Positions 25,510 to 34,544 of a DNA stretch of 63,401 nucleotides are shown here, in pieces. Made by a program: the position numbers and the translations under genes. Every line of letters begins with the position of its first letter. Position 1 is the stretch's first letter. Origin of the DNA: Lachnospiraceae bacterium (GTDB lineage Bacteria > Bacillota > Clostridia > Lachnospirales > Lachnospiraceae); the NCBI GenBank assembly GCA_900768755.1, contig CAAGDV010000012.1:1-63401 (forward strand). Reading direction: 5' to 3'. Under the pieces are notes generated by a model. That model was not told the DNA's origin and searched no databases. It saw only the letters and a program-made list of their open reading frames with translations.

Positions 25510-27600
25510 ATGTACAAGAGTTTTAGCATGGAACTTGCCGGAAGAACACTTACGGTTGACATCGGCAGGGTAGCAAAGCAGGCCAACGGTGCAGCTTTCG
25601 TTCATTACGGCGACACGGTCGTACTTTCGACTGCAACCGCATCAGAGAAGCCGCGTGACGGAGTTGATTTTTTCCCGCTCAGTGTTGAGTATGAAGAGAA
25701 GCTTTACGCAGTCGGAAAGATTCCGGGAGGCTTCAACAAGAGAGAGGGTAAGGCATCGGAGAATGCAGTTCTTACATCGCGTGTAATCGACCGCCCTATG
25801 CGTCCTCTTTTTCCGAAGGATTACAGAAATGATGTTACAATCAACAACCTCGTTATGTCGGTTGACCCTGAGTGTAGCCCGGAGCTTACGGCAATGCTCG
25901 GCTCTGCAATCTGCGTTGCAGTGTCTGACATTCCTTTTGACGGACCGTGCGCAACAACACAGGTCGGACTTATCGACGGGGAGTTTATTATCAACCCGAA
26001 CAGTTCGCAGACTGCTGTTTCGGATTTGAAGCTTACCGTTGCTTCAACAAGAGAGAAAGTTATCATGATTGAGGCGGGTGCCAACGAGGTTCCTGAGGAC
26101 AGAATGATTGAGGCAATTTATCTTGCCGATGAAGTTAACAAGAAGGTTATCGAGTTTATCGACGGCATTGTCGCAGAGTGCGGTAAGCCGAAACACGAGT
26201 ATACAAGCTGTGCGGTTCCTGAGGAGCTTTTTGCGGCAATGAAGGAGATTGTTACACCTCTTGAGATGGAAGAAGCCGTATTTACCGATGAGAAGCAGGT
26301 AAGGGAAGAGAATATCAGACAGATTACAGCAAAGCTTGAAGAGGCGTTTGCCGGCAACGAGGAGTGGCTTGCGGTTCTTCCGGACGCTATTTACCAGTAT
26401 CAGAAGAAGACCGTCCGCAAGATGATTCTTAAGGACCACAAGAGACCGGACGGCAGACAGATTACACAGATTCGTCCTCTTGCAGCAGAGGTTGACATTA
26501 TTCCGAGAGTTCACGGTTCGGCAATGTTTACCCGCGGACAGACACAGATCTGCAATGTATGTACTCTTGCGCCTCTTTCGGACGCACAGAAGATTGACGG
26601 CCTTAACGAGCAGGAGACCTCAAAGAGATACATGCATCACTATAATTTCCCGGCTTATTCGGTTGGTGAGACCAAGGTTTCAAGAGGTCCGGGACGCCGT
26701 GAGATCGGTCACGGAGCTTTGGCGGAGAGAGCACTTCTTCCCGTTCTTCCTTCAGAGGAGGAGTTCCCGTACGCAATCAGAACCGTATCGGAGACTTTTG
26801 AGTCCAACGGTTCAACATCCATGGCTTCAACCTGTGCGTCATGTATGTCACTTATGGCTGCCGGCGTACCGATTAAGAAGATGGTTGCAGGTATCTCATG
26901 CGGACTTGTAACCGGCGACACTGATGATGATTTTGTACTCCTCACCGATATCCAGGGTCTTGAAGACTTCTTTGGAGATATGGACTTTAAGGTTACGGGT
27001 ACGGATGCCGGAATCACTGCAATTCAGATGGATATCAAGATTCACGGACTCACAAGACAGATTGTTGAGGGTGCCATTGCAAGATGCCGCGAGGCAAGAA
27101 TGTATATCATGGAGAACTGCATGAAGCCCGCAATTGCAGAGCCTCGTAAGGAAGTCGGCAAATATGCTCCGAAGATTATCCAGATTCAGATTGACCCTGC
27201 AAAGATTGGCGATGTTGTCGGACAGAGAGGAAAGACAATCAACGCAATCATCGATGCAACGGGCGTTAAGATTGATATTACCGATGACGGAGCCGTATCA
27301 GTATGCGGAACCGATGCTGCGGCAATGGACAAGGCTGTTAAATACATCCAGACCATCGTAACGGATTACGAGGAAGGACTCGTGCTCGAGGGTATTGTAG
27401 TGAGCATCAAAGAGTTCGGCGCATTCATTGAGTTCGCTCCCGGCAAAGAAGGAATGGTTCACATTTCTAAAATCTGCAAGGAAAGAATTGACCATGTTGA
27501 GGATGTGCTTACACTTGGCGATAAGGTTAAGTGCGTATGCCTTGGCAAGGACAAGATGGGAAGATACAGCTTCAGCATCAAGGATGTTAAGGAAAACTAA
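25510..27600 (+). CDS. pnp: Polyribonucleotide nucleotidyltransferase (PNPase)
   Basis: 696 residues, full length. Two RNase PH domains are joined by a helical linker, then a KH domain (~555-610, 'IGDVVGQRGKTINAI') and an S1 domain (~625-690, 'GIVVSIKEFGAFIEF'). It degrades RNA 3' to 5' by phosphorolysis as a trimer. GTGAAAGGTG precedes the ATG. It lies downstream of rpsO as in most bacteria. Confidence 0.98.
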   Translation: MYKSFSMELAGRTLTVDIGRVAKQANGAAFVHYGDTVVLSTATASEKPRDGVDFFPLSVEYEEKLYAVGKIPGGFNKREGKASENAVLTSRVIDRPMRPLFPKDYRNDVTINNLVMSVDPECSPELTAMLGSAICVAVSDIPFDGPCATTQVGLIDGEFIINPNSSQTAVSDLKLTVASTREKVIMIEAGANEVPEDRMIEAIYLADEVNKKVIEFIDGIVAECGKPKHEYTSCAVPEELFAAMKEIVTPLEMEEAVFTDEKQVREENIRQITAKLEEAFAGNEEWLAVLPDAIYQYQKKTVRKMILKDHKRPDGRQITQIRPLAAEVDIIPRVHGSAMFTRGQTQICNVCTLAPLSDAQKIDGLNEQETSKRYMHHYNFPAYSVGETKVSRGPGRREIGHGALAERALLPVLPSEEEFPYAIRTVSETFESNGSTSMASTCASCMSLMAAGVPIKKMVAGISCGLVTGDTDDDFVLLTDIQGLEDFFGDMDFKVTGTDAGITAIQMDIKIHGLTRQIVEGAIARCREARMYIMENCMKPAIAEPRKEVGKYAPKIIQIQIDPAKIGDVVGQRGKTINAIIDATGVKIDITDDGAVSVCGTDAAAMDKAVKYIQTIVTDYEEGLVLEGIVVSIKEFGAFIEFAPGKEGMVHISKICKERIDHVEDVLTLGDKVKCVCLGKDKMGRYSFSIKDVKEN

Positions 27601-27614
27601 TTTGGAGGAAATTT

Positions 27615-28367
27615 ATGTCAGGACATTCAAAATTTTCCAACATAAAGCATAAAAAAGAGAAGAACGACGCTGCCAAGGGAAAGATTTTTACCAGACTCGG
27701 TAAGGAACTTATGGTGGCCGTTAAAGAGGGCGGTCCCGACCCGGTCAATAACAGCAAGCTCCGCGATGTAATCGCCAAGGCCAAATCTAACAATATGCCT
27801 AACGACACAATCGAGCGCAGCATCAAAAAAGCTGCCGGGGATGCCAACGCCGCGAACTTTTCTGCCATTACCTACGAGGGCTACGGCCCCAACGGTACGG
27901 CGATTATCGTCGAGACCCTGACTGACAACAAGAACAGAACCGCTGCCAATGTAAGAAGCGCTTTTACAAAAGGCAACGGCAATGTCGGAACTCCGGGCTG
28001 CGTATCTTTTATGTTTGATAAGAAGGGTCAGATTATCATAAGCAAAGAGGATTGCAAAATGGACCCTGATGAGCTTATGATGCTTGCCATTGACGCCGGT
28101 GCGGATGATTTTAACGACGAGGATGAAGAAGCCTACGAGATTCTTACTGATGCAGACAGCTGCGGAGCGGTGAGAGAAGCGTTGGAGAATGCAGGCGTGG
28201 TTCTCACACAGGCAGAGGTCACAATGATTCCTCAGACTTATGTCACATTGACCGATGAGACCGATCTTAAGATGATGAACAGGATTCTTGACCTTTTGGA
28301 TGATGATGACGATGTCCAGGCTGTGTACCATAACTGGGATATGCCGGATGAAGACGAAGAAGAGTAA
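27615..28367 (+). CDS. yebC: YebC/PmpR-type protein
   Basis: 250 residues. It opens 'MSGHSKFSNIKHKKEKNDAAKGK', the family hallmark, and contains 'YEGYGPNGTAIIVE'. Members were long called transcriptional regulators; some act as translation factors relieving stalls at proline motifs, so the exact role is open. The C terminus is acidic. It starts 14 bases after pnp with GGAGGAAATT. Confidence 0.93.
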   Translation: MSGHSKFSNIKHKKEKNDAAKGKIFTRLGKELMVAVKEGGPDPVNNSKLRDVIAKAKSNNMPNDTIERSIKKAAGDANAANFSAITYEGYGPNGTAIIVETLTDNKNRTAANVRSAFTKGNGNVGTPGCVSFMFDKKGQIIISKEDCKMDPDELMMLAIDAGADDFNDEDEEAYEILTDADSCGAVREALENAGVVLTQAEVTMIPQTYVTLTDETDLKMMNRILDLLDDDDDVQAVYHNWDMPDEDEEE

Positions 28368-28369
28368 TT

Positions 28370-28600
28370 ATGAGAGTTGAAGAGTTTAAGATGGAGCGGG
28401 AGAACCTGGTTAAAGCCGGGGACGAGGTGACAATTGTCGAGGGAACACTTCCGTCAAGCTGGTATTACACGATAGTTCCGGCTGTTGCCATGTCAAGAAA
28501 TTACAAATTCTCCGAAAGAATCAAGTCCACAAAAGGAAAAGTATTAAGCGTCGACAAAACAGAACGCGGTTTTTTTGTAAAAGTTGAATTTGATGAGTAG
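28370..28600 (+). CDS. Small conserved-looking protein, unknown function
   Basis: 76 residues. It starts 2 bases after the yebC stop, so it is probably coupled to it. There is no signal peptide or membrane segment. The second half looks like a small beta barrel ('KGKVLSVDKTERGFFVKVEFDE'). I do not recognise a family. It is the last gene before a strong terminator. Confidence 0.7.
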   Translation: MRVEEFKMERENLVKAGDEVTIVEGTLPSSWYYTIVPAVAMSRNYKFSERIKSTKGKVLSVDKTERGFFVKVEFDE

Positions 28601-28624
28601 ATTATGGACCGTAAAAAGTCTTGG

Positions 28625-28668
28625 AATAAGGTGTCTGTTCACGAAAGTGGGCGGATGCCTTATTTTTG
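28625..28668 (+). terminator. Terminator of the pnp-yebC unit with a GAAA tetraloop
   Basis: An 18-bp stem (28625-28642 with 28647-28664) in which every position can pair if G.U pairs are allowed, closed by a GAAA tetraloop and followed by a T-run. It isolates the next operon. Confidence 0.9.
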
Positions 28669-28869
28669 TATATGCCGTTTAACAGCAAAAGAGTGCAGGC
28701 ATATTCGCTTGTTTTTTTAAGCTAAAAAAAAGAAAAATTAATTACTTTATAATAATGTAAAATATTTTAGAATATGGTAAAAATGCACATAAAAAATTTT
28801 TTTCAATCGGCGATTTGAACTAAATGCACAAAAAATGTGAAGATTTTATGAACAAATCTAAAAAAAATC
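28669..28869. other. AT-rich upstream region of the transporter operon
   Basis: About 200 non-coding bases. They contain ATGCACAT (28783-28790), ATGCACA (28824-28830) and a near-palindrome TTCAATCG-G-CGATTTGAA (28802-28819) centred on a CG-rich core, as in LacI-family operators. They are candidates for regulator binding sites; no gene is seen. Confidence 0.5.
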
Positions 28870-28898
28870 TTGATTATTATGTGCATGTAGTATATAAT
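28870..28898 (+). promoter_or_regulatory. Promoter of the dual-transporter operon
   Basis: TTGATT (28870-28875), a 17-base spacer and a perfect TATAAT (28893-28898). The spacer contains ATGTGCAT (28879-28886), the exact reverse complement of ATGCACAT at 28783-28790. A repressor bound there would block RNA polymerase. Confidence 0.8.
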
Positions 28899-28959
28899 TT
28901 AGTTACTTAAAAATTTGTTTTTGTTAAGTAAGTTTATACGGCGCCGGAAGGAACGGAAA

Positions 28960-29649
28960 TTGATTAAGAGATTTTTTGCCTACGATGGAACGCTGATGGG
29001 GATATTATATAAGATTGGTGAGCTTATTATGCTGAGCGTTGTGTATCTGATATGCTGCATTCCGCTTCTGACGATTGGCAGCGCTACGGCTTCATTGTAT
29101 TATGCGGTCATGAAGAGTGTGAGAAGAGACTGCGGAACCCCAATCAAGGAATTTTTCGGTTCCATGAAAAGAACCCTCGGCAGGGGGTGCTTATATACAA
29201 TAATAATTGCCTTATGGTATGCCGCGCTGTGGCTCGGGCGCTCTTACTCAATTGCCCTGAATTCTCAGACCGGCGACATAATGCTTATGGTATACCTGGC
29301 AATAATGATAATGAGTTTGGGAATAGTGATATATATTTTCCCGATACTGTCCAGATTCCGGATGAGTAATTTTTCCATGTGGAAGCTGGCTTTTGTCATG
29401 AGTATGCGTTTCTTTCCGATAACAGTTGCTCTGGTTGTCGGAACGGTATTAATCGGACTGGTATATTTTTATGAATTGCCGGCTCCGTGTATTTTGTTTA
29501 TCCCGGGCCTATGGTGCTGGGTGACAACATTTCTTATGGAAAGAGCACTCCTGGCGTATATGCCAAAGCCTAAAGAAGGCGAAGAGGCATGGTATTATCC
29601 GCCAAAGAAAGATAAGCATGAATCTGACGAACATGCAGAAAAGAGGTAA
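28960..29649 (+). CDS. YesL/DUF624 membrane protein 1
   Basis: 229 residues, with about five membrane helices. The start is taken as the TTG at 28960: GGAAGGA lies about 8 bases upstream, and the protein then begins MIKRFFAYDGTLMGILYKIGEL, which aligns from residue 1 with the second YesL protein at 44706 (MAKSIFSTDTGFARFVNKVGEI). An earlier TTG at 28915 would place the start close to the transcription start. YesL proteins accompany sugar ABC permeases in Firmicutes; their function is unknown. Confidence 0.82.
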   Translation: MIKRFFAYDGTLMGILYKIGELIMLSVVYLICCIPLLTIGSATASLYYAVMKSVRRDCGTPIKEFFGSMKRTLGRGCLYTIIIALWYAALWLGRSYSIALNSQTGDIMLMVYLAIMIMSLGIVIYIFPILSRFRMSNFSMWKLAFVMSMRFFPITVALVVGTVLIGLVYFYELPAPCILFIPGLWCWVTTFLMERALLAYMPKPKEGEEAWYYPPKKDKHESDEHAEKR

Positions 29650-29652
29650 AAC

Positions 29653-32646
29653 ATGAGACGAAAAGGAGTATGGAAGATTGCGGTTGCCGGACTTCTGGCT
29701 GTGGTTACGGCATTGACTGTTTTTCCGTGGGGAAGCAGCGAGTCTTCTGCCAGAACCGATCTGTCTATGGATGATTATGATGACATCCTGAGCAGATACA
29801 CAATTGATGATTCAATTCCGAGGTACAACGCGTATGTTGCTGCGCACGATGCAAAGTATCCCAAGAACGAGATCGTAATCGGAGCGGAGAACTGCGTCAG
29901 GTATGACGAGAATGATGTTGAGACCGACATCAGGATTGAGACTGATTACGAAGGAATGAAAGGCGACAGCATTTATACCAGCGAGAATTCACTGGTAGAG
30001 TTCGAGGTCAATGTTACTGAGGAGGGCTTCTATAACCTTTTGTTTGAATATTTTCCTGTGGAAGGAAAGAACTCATCCATCGAACGAAGCATTTACATAG
30101 ACGGGGAATTCCCGTACAAAGAGCTTTCGTATATAGCTTTCAACCGTATATGGGAATTTGACGTTCCAAAGACAGAGTCGACGGACACCGGTTCGGCAAG
30201 CTACGAATGGGAGACCGACAATCAGGGCAACGACTGCAAACCTAGTATGGTTGAGACACCTGAGTGGATTACTACATATGCATATGATAGTGAGGGATAC
30301 ATTACTTCGCCGCTTTCCGTATACTTCACAAAAGGAAAACACACAATTACACTGGTATCACAGAGAGAGCCGATGCTTATTCACAGCATCACCCTCGCTA
30401 ACGCTTTGGATACTCCTACATATGAGCAGGTAAAAAGTGAACTTGACGTGAGCGGATGCAAGGAGTCATCAGGAAAGGTAATTACAATTGAGGGCGAGAA
30501 CGCTACAAAGACATCTTCGCAGATGCTTTATCCTATCCAGGATCAGTCTTCACCTTCCGTATCACCTTCAAGTCCGAAGTATCTTAAGAACAACACAATC
30601 GGCGGTAATTCATGGAGACTTGTCGGACAGTGGATTGAGTGGGATTTTGATGTTGCGGAGTCAGGCTATTACAACATATCTCTTTATGACTGCCAGAATT
30701 ATGTAAGAGGTATTTACGTATCAAGAAAGATTTTTATCGACGGTGAGGTTCCGTTTAAGGAACTTGAAGCTTACGGTTTCAAATATGACCAGACATGGCG
30801 TAACGATGTTTTGTCAGACGATTCGGGTAACCCGTATATGTTCTATTTTGAGGCAGGACATCACACAATCCGCATGGAAGCAGTTCTTGGAGATTTCTCC
30901 GATGTGATCAGCCAGGTTCAGAACTGCGTACAGCAACTCAATGCAATCTACCGTGAGGTAATAAAGGTTACGGGTGTTGCACCGGACTCATACAGAGATT
31001 ACCAGATTGAGTCGACACTGCCCAACCTTCATGATGAGCTTGTTGCGGTAAGAACACAGCTTGCTGCCGCAATTGACGAGCTTCGTGCTTTGGTAGGAAA
31101 GAAATCCGACAAGGAGTCGGTACTCCTCACAATGAGAGACCATCTTGATGACCTCATTGAGGACGGAGAATATTTTGTACGAACAATCAGTGCATTTAAG
31201 ATTAACGTCCGTGCCTGCGGTAACTGGGTAACTTCCGTTATTTCGCAGCCGCTCGCAATCGACAGAATCACGATTTACTCACCGGACACTCCGGTAAAAT
31301 ATAAAGGAACCAACTTCTTTGCAAGAGTGGGATATGAGTTCCAGAGATTGTTCTATTCATTTATTATTGATTACAACCAGATTGGAAACGTCACAGACAA
31401 AGCAGATACTAATCCGACAATTACGTTGTGGATTGGTTCGGGCCGTGACCAGGCTAACGTTATCAAGAATATGATTGACGAGACCTTCACCAATAAGAGC
31501 GGAATTAATGTCAATGTCCAACTCGTAGACATGTCCACGCTTCTTAGGGCGGAACTGGCGGGAGAAGGACCGGATGTCGCGATTCAGGTTGCCAATACGT
31601 CGGGAATTGCCGGAGCAATTCTGAATACCGGTAACGATACGCCGGTCAACTTCGGTATCCGTAATGCGGTGCTCGACCTTTCACAGTTTGACGACCTTGA
31701 GGAAGTGTGTCAGAGGTTTTCACCTGCAGCACTGACGGCATTCCAGTTTGACGGCGCGACATATGCGCTGCCGGAGACATTTACTTTCCCGGTTATGTTC
31801 TACAGGAAGGATATCCTGGCAGAACTCGGAATGGAAGTTCCGACCACATGGGATGAGGTTAAGGTTGCGATGACTGTGCTTGCAAAGAACCAGATGGAAT
31901 TTGGTATGCTGCCGAGTGAACAGATATTTGCAATGCTTCTCTATCAGAACGGAGGAGAGTATTATTCTCCGAACGGCGACCGGTCGGCACTTGATTCGGA
32001 CATTGCGGTCAACACCTTCAAAGAGTATTGCCAGTATTATACAGATTATAAACTCGACAAAGCTACCAGTGTTGAGGAGCGTTTCAGAACAGGTGAGTGT
32101 CCGATTATTATTGCGGATTACACCGTATACAATAACCTCGTTATTTCCGCACCGGATATCGCGGGTCTTTGGGATTTCACAATGGTTCCGGGAACCGTGA
32201 AGGAGGACGGAAGCGTTGACAGAAGCACAGGATGTACAGGTCTGGCAAGTATCATCATGGCGGACACCAAGTATCCGCAAGAGTGTTGGGAGTTCCTTAA
32301 GTGGTGGTCATCAGCCGAGACACAGACGCAGTACGGACGCGAGATGGAGTCACTCATGGGTTCCGCAGCGCGTGTTCCTACAGCCAACATCGAAGCTTTC
32401 CGCAATATGCCATGGCCGGTTGACACACTCGAAGCACTTGAGGAAGCCTTCACATATGCGAAGGGAATTCCGCAGGTTCCCGGCGGATATTACTCATGGC
32501 GTAACGTAAACAACGCATTCTACACGGTAACAACCGAGACGGATACTGCTACGCCGAGAGAGCAGCTGATGGACAAAATAATATATGTTAATGCCGAGAT
32601 TAATTATAAGCGAGAGGAACTCGGACTTCCTCTTGCAACGGACTAA
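29653..32646 (+). CDS. Extracellular solute-binding protein fused to two carbohydrate-binding-like domains
   Basis: 997 residues, about twice the size of a usual sugar-binding protein. The N-terminal hydrophobic signal (~8-25) has no lipobox Cys. Residues ~71-258 and ~275-540 look like two jelly-roll carbohydrate-binding domains (CBM6/35-like: 'GAENCVRY', 'IEGENATK', 'GQWIEWDFDVAESGYYNISL'); the second contains a helical insert at ~415-520. Residues ~590-990 are an ABC solute-binding domain ('TITLWIGSGRDQANVIKNM', 'EGPDVAIQV', 'VPTTWDEV'). It lies 3 bases after yesL and 18 before its permeases, so it supplies the first importer. Confidence 0.88.
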   Translation: MRRKGVWKIAVAGLLAVVTALTVFPWGSSESSARTDLSMDDYDDILSRYTIDDSIPRYNAYVAAHDAKYPKNEIVIGAENCVRYDENDVETDIRIETDYEGMKGDSIYTSENSLVEFEVNVTEEGFYNLLFEYFPVEGKNSSIERSIYIDGEFPYKELSYIAFNRIWEFDVPKTESTDTGSASYEWETDNQGNDCKPSMVETPEWITTYAYDSEGYITSPLSVYFTKGKHTITLVSQREPMLIHSITLANALDTPTYEQVKSELDVSGCKESSGKVITIEGENATKTSSQMLYPIQDQSSPSVSPSSPKYLKNNTIGGNSWRLVGQWIEWDFDVAESGYYNISLYDCQNYVRGIYVSRKIFIDGEVPFKELEAYGFKYDQTWRNDVLSDDSGNPYMFYFEAGHHTIRMEAVLGDFSDVISQVQNCVQQLNAIYREVIKVTGVAPDSYRDYQIESTLPNLHDELVAVRTQLAAAIDELRALVGKKSDKESVLLTMRDHLDDLIEDGEYFVRTISAFKINVRACGNWVTSVISQPLAIDRITIYSPDTPVKYKGTNFFARVGYEFQRLFYSFIIDYNQIGNVTDKADTNPTITLWIGSGRDQANVIKNMIDETFTNKSGINVNVQLVDMSTLLRAELAGEGPDVAIQVANTSGIAGAILNTGNDTPVNFGIRNAVLDLSQFDDLEEVCQRFSPAALTAFQFDGATYALPETFTFPVMFYRKDILAELGMEVPTTWDEVKVAMTVLAKNQMEFGMLPSEQIFAMLLYQNGGEYYSPNGDRSALDSDIAVNTFKEYCQYYTDYKLDKATSVEERFRTGECPIIIADYTVYNNLVISAPDIAGLWDFTMVPGTVKEDGSVDRSTGCTGLASIIMADTKYPQECWEFLKWWSSAETQTQYGREMESLMGSAARVPTANIEAFRNMPWPVDTLEALEEAFTYAKGIPQVPGGYYSWRNVNNAFYTVTTETDTATPREQLMDKIIYVNAEINYKREELGLPLATD

Positions 32647-32664
32647 GGAGGGAAAGAAAGCGAT

Positions 32665-33624
32665 ATGGCAATGACTAACGAATTAAAAAGCGCTGAGCTT
32701 TCCCAGGCAGAACTTCTTGCAAAGAAACAGCGCAGTCTTGGTTACAGGATTAAAAAATCCCGCACACTGTATGTGATGATGGCACCGTATTTTATCCTGT
32801 TTACATTGTTTACGATACTTCCGGTTGTCGTTTCAATCGGTTTCAGTTTCACATACTTTAACATGCTTGAACCGCCATCATTTGTTGGATGGAAGAACTA
32901 CATAAAACTGTTCCTTGAGGACGATATCTTCATGATATCGTTGAAGAATACATTGATTTTTGCGGTTATCACGGGACCGGTCAGCTATTTGCTGTGCCTC
33001 CTGTTTGCGTGGATAATCAATGAATTCTCAGGAAAACTCAGGGCATTCCTCACATTGATTTTCTATGCACCGAGTATCTGCGGTAATGCGTACATGGTAT
33101 GGAACCTTATCCTTACCGGCGACAGATACGGATACTTAAACGGTATTCTCCTGAAACTTGGAGTCATAGACGAGGCAATCTTGTGGATGCAGACCGAGAA
33201 GTACGTACTTCCGGTACTCATCGTAGTTCAGCTGTGGCTGTCACTCGGTACAGGTTTCCTTTCATTCATCGCAGGTCTTCAGACGGTCGACAAGAGTCTG
33301 TATGAAGCTGCCGCTCTGGACGGAGTAAAGAACAGATGGCAGGAGTTGTGGTATGTAACACTTCCGGCAATGAAGCCTCAGCTTATGTTCGGTGCCGTAA
33401 TGCAGATTACACAGTCTTTTGCTGTTGCTGATATTTCAATCAACCTCGCAGGTAACCCGTCAGTCAACTACGCGGGTGCCACAGTTGTAACCCACCTTCT
33501 GGACTACGGTTCGGGCGGACGTATGGAAATGGGTTATGCGTCAGCGATAGCAACGGTACTTTTCCTCTTGATGATTGGTACCAATAAGCTTGTACAGAGG
33601 ATGTTAAGGAGGGTAGGAGAATGA
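32665..33624 (+). CDS. Carbohydrate ABC transporter permease 1a (MalF-like)
   Basis: 319 residues, six membrane helices. The coupling-helix (EAA) motif 'EAAALDGVKNRWQELWYVTLPAMKP' type sequence is present near the C-terminal third. It pairs with the next gene (4-base overlap) to form the channel of the first importer. No ATPase gene is in this window, so an unlinked MsmK-type ATPase is presumed. Confidence 0.94.
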   Translation: MAMTNELKSAELSQAELLAKKQRSLGYRIKKSRTLYVMMAPYFILFTLFTILPVVVSIGFSFTYFNMLEPPSFVGWKNYIKLFLEDDIFMISLKNTLIFAVITGPVSYLLCLLFAWIINEFSGKLRAFLTLIFYAPSICGNAYMVWNLILTGDRYGYLNGILLKLGVIDEAILWMQTEKYVLPVLIVVQLWLSLGTGFLSFIAGLQTVDKSLYEAAALDGVKNRWQELWYVTLPAMKPQLMFGAVMQITQSFAVADISINLAGNPSVNYAGATVVTHLLDYGSGGRMEMGYASAIATVLFLLMIGTNKLVQRMLRRVGE

Positions 33625-34529
33625 GCAGGAAAAACAAAAATATCCCTTCGAATGCCAGAAAGAGACTGTTTAAGAGAAAGCCCAAGGCGAAGAAGCTTAA
33701 CAGATCCATGGCAGGTAACACCCTGTTGTTCATACTGATGTTTATATGCGGTGTTTTCATGGTGCTTCCGCTTGTCATGATTGTCAACAATGCACTGAAG
33801 CCTTTGGATGAGATATTCCAGTTCCCTCCAAAGATTTTTGTACGAAATCCCACACTGGAGAACTTCTCGGATTTGTTTGTTCTTATGAACAGTACATGGG
33901 TTCCGTTCTCCAGATACATATTTAACACCATTATCATTACCGGAGGAGGTATGGTAGGTCACGTTATCTGCGCTTCACTTGCGGCGTATCCGATGGCCAA
34001 ACATGATTTTCCCGGTAAAGGCATACTTTTCAGTTTTGTCGTAATGTCAATGATGTTCTCATGGCAGGTTACACAGATACCTCAGTATCTTGTAATAAGC
34101 TGGCTTCATATCAACAATACTTACTGGGCACTGGTTCTGCCGGCATTCTCATTCGGTATGGGACTTTACCTCATGAAGCAGTTCATGGAGCAGCTGCCTG
34201 ATTCGCTCATGGAATCAGCAAGACTTGACGGAGCGAGCGAGTGGAAGGTATTCTGGAAAATCGTAATGCCGAATGTAAAACCTGCATGGCTGACACTTGC
34301 TATTTTCCAGTTCCAGCAGATGTGGGGCAATACCGGAAGTCTTTTCCTCCGCAATGAGGAAATCAAACCACTGCAGTATGCACTTCAGCAGATAACCGCC
34401 GGAGGTACGGCGAGAGCCGGTGCAGCAGCAGCAGTTACATTTATCATTGCGGCAGTACCGATTATCTTCTTCCTGATTTGCCAGAGCAACGTACTTGAGA
34501 CAATGACAACCTCAGGTATGAAGGACTGA
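33621..34529 (+). CDS. Carbohydrate ABC transporter permease 1b (MalG-like)
   Basis: 302 residues, six membrane helices, basic N-terminal tail (RKRLFKRKPKAKK). EAA motif 'ESARLDGASEWKVFWKIVMP'. It overlaps permease 1a by 4 bases (ATGA), the usual arrangement for a heterodimer. Confidence 0.94.
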   Translation: MSRKNKNIPSNARKRLFKRKPKAKKLNRSMAGNTLLFILMFICGVFMVLPLVMIVNNALKPLDEIFQFPPKIFVRNPTLENFSDLFVLMNSTWVPFSRYIFNTIIITGGGMVGHVICASLAAYPMAKHDFPGKGILFSFVVMSMMFSWQVTQIPQYLVISWLHINNTYWALVLPAFSFGMGLYLMKQFMEQLPDSLMESARLDGASEWKVFWKIVMPNVKPAWLTLAIFQFQQMWGNTGSLFLRNEEIKPLQYALQQITAGGTARAGAAAAVTFIIAAVPIIFFLICQSNVLETMTTSGMKD

Positions 34530-34544
34530 TAAGGAGGGATGATG

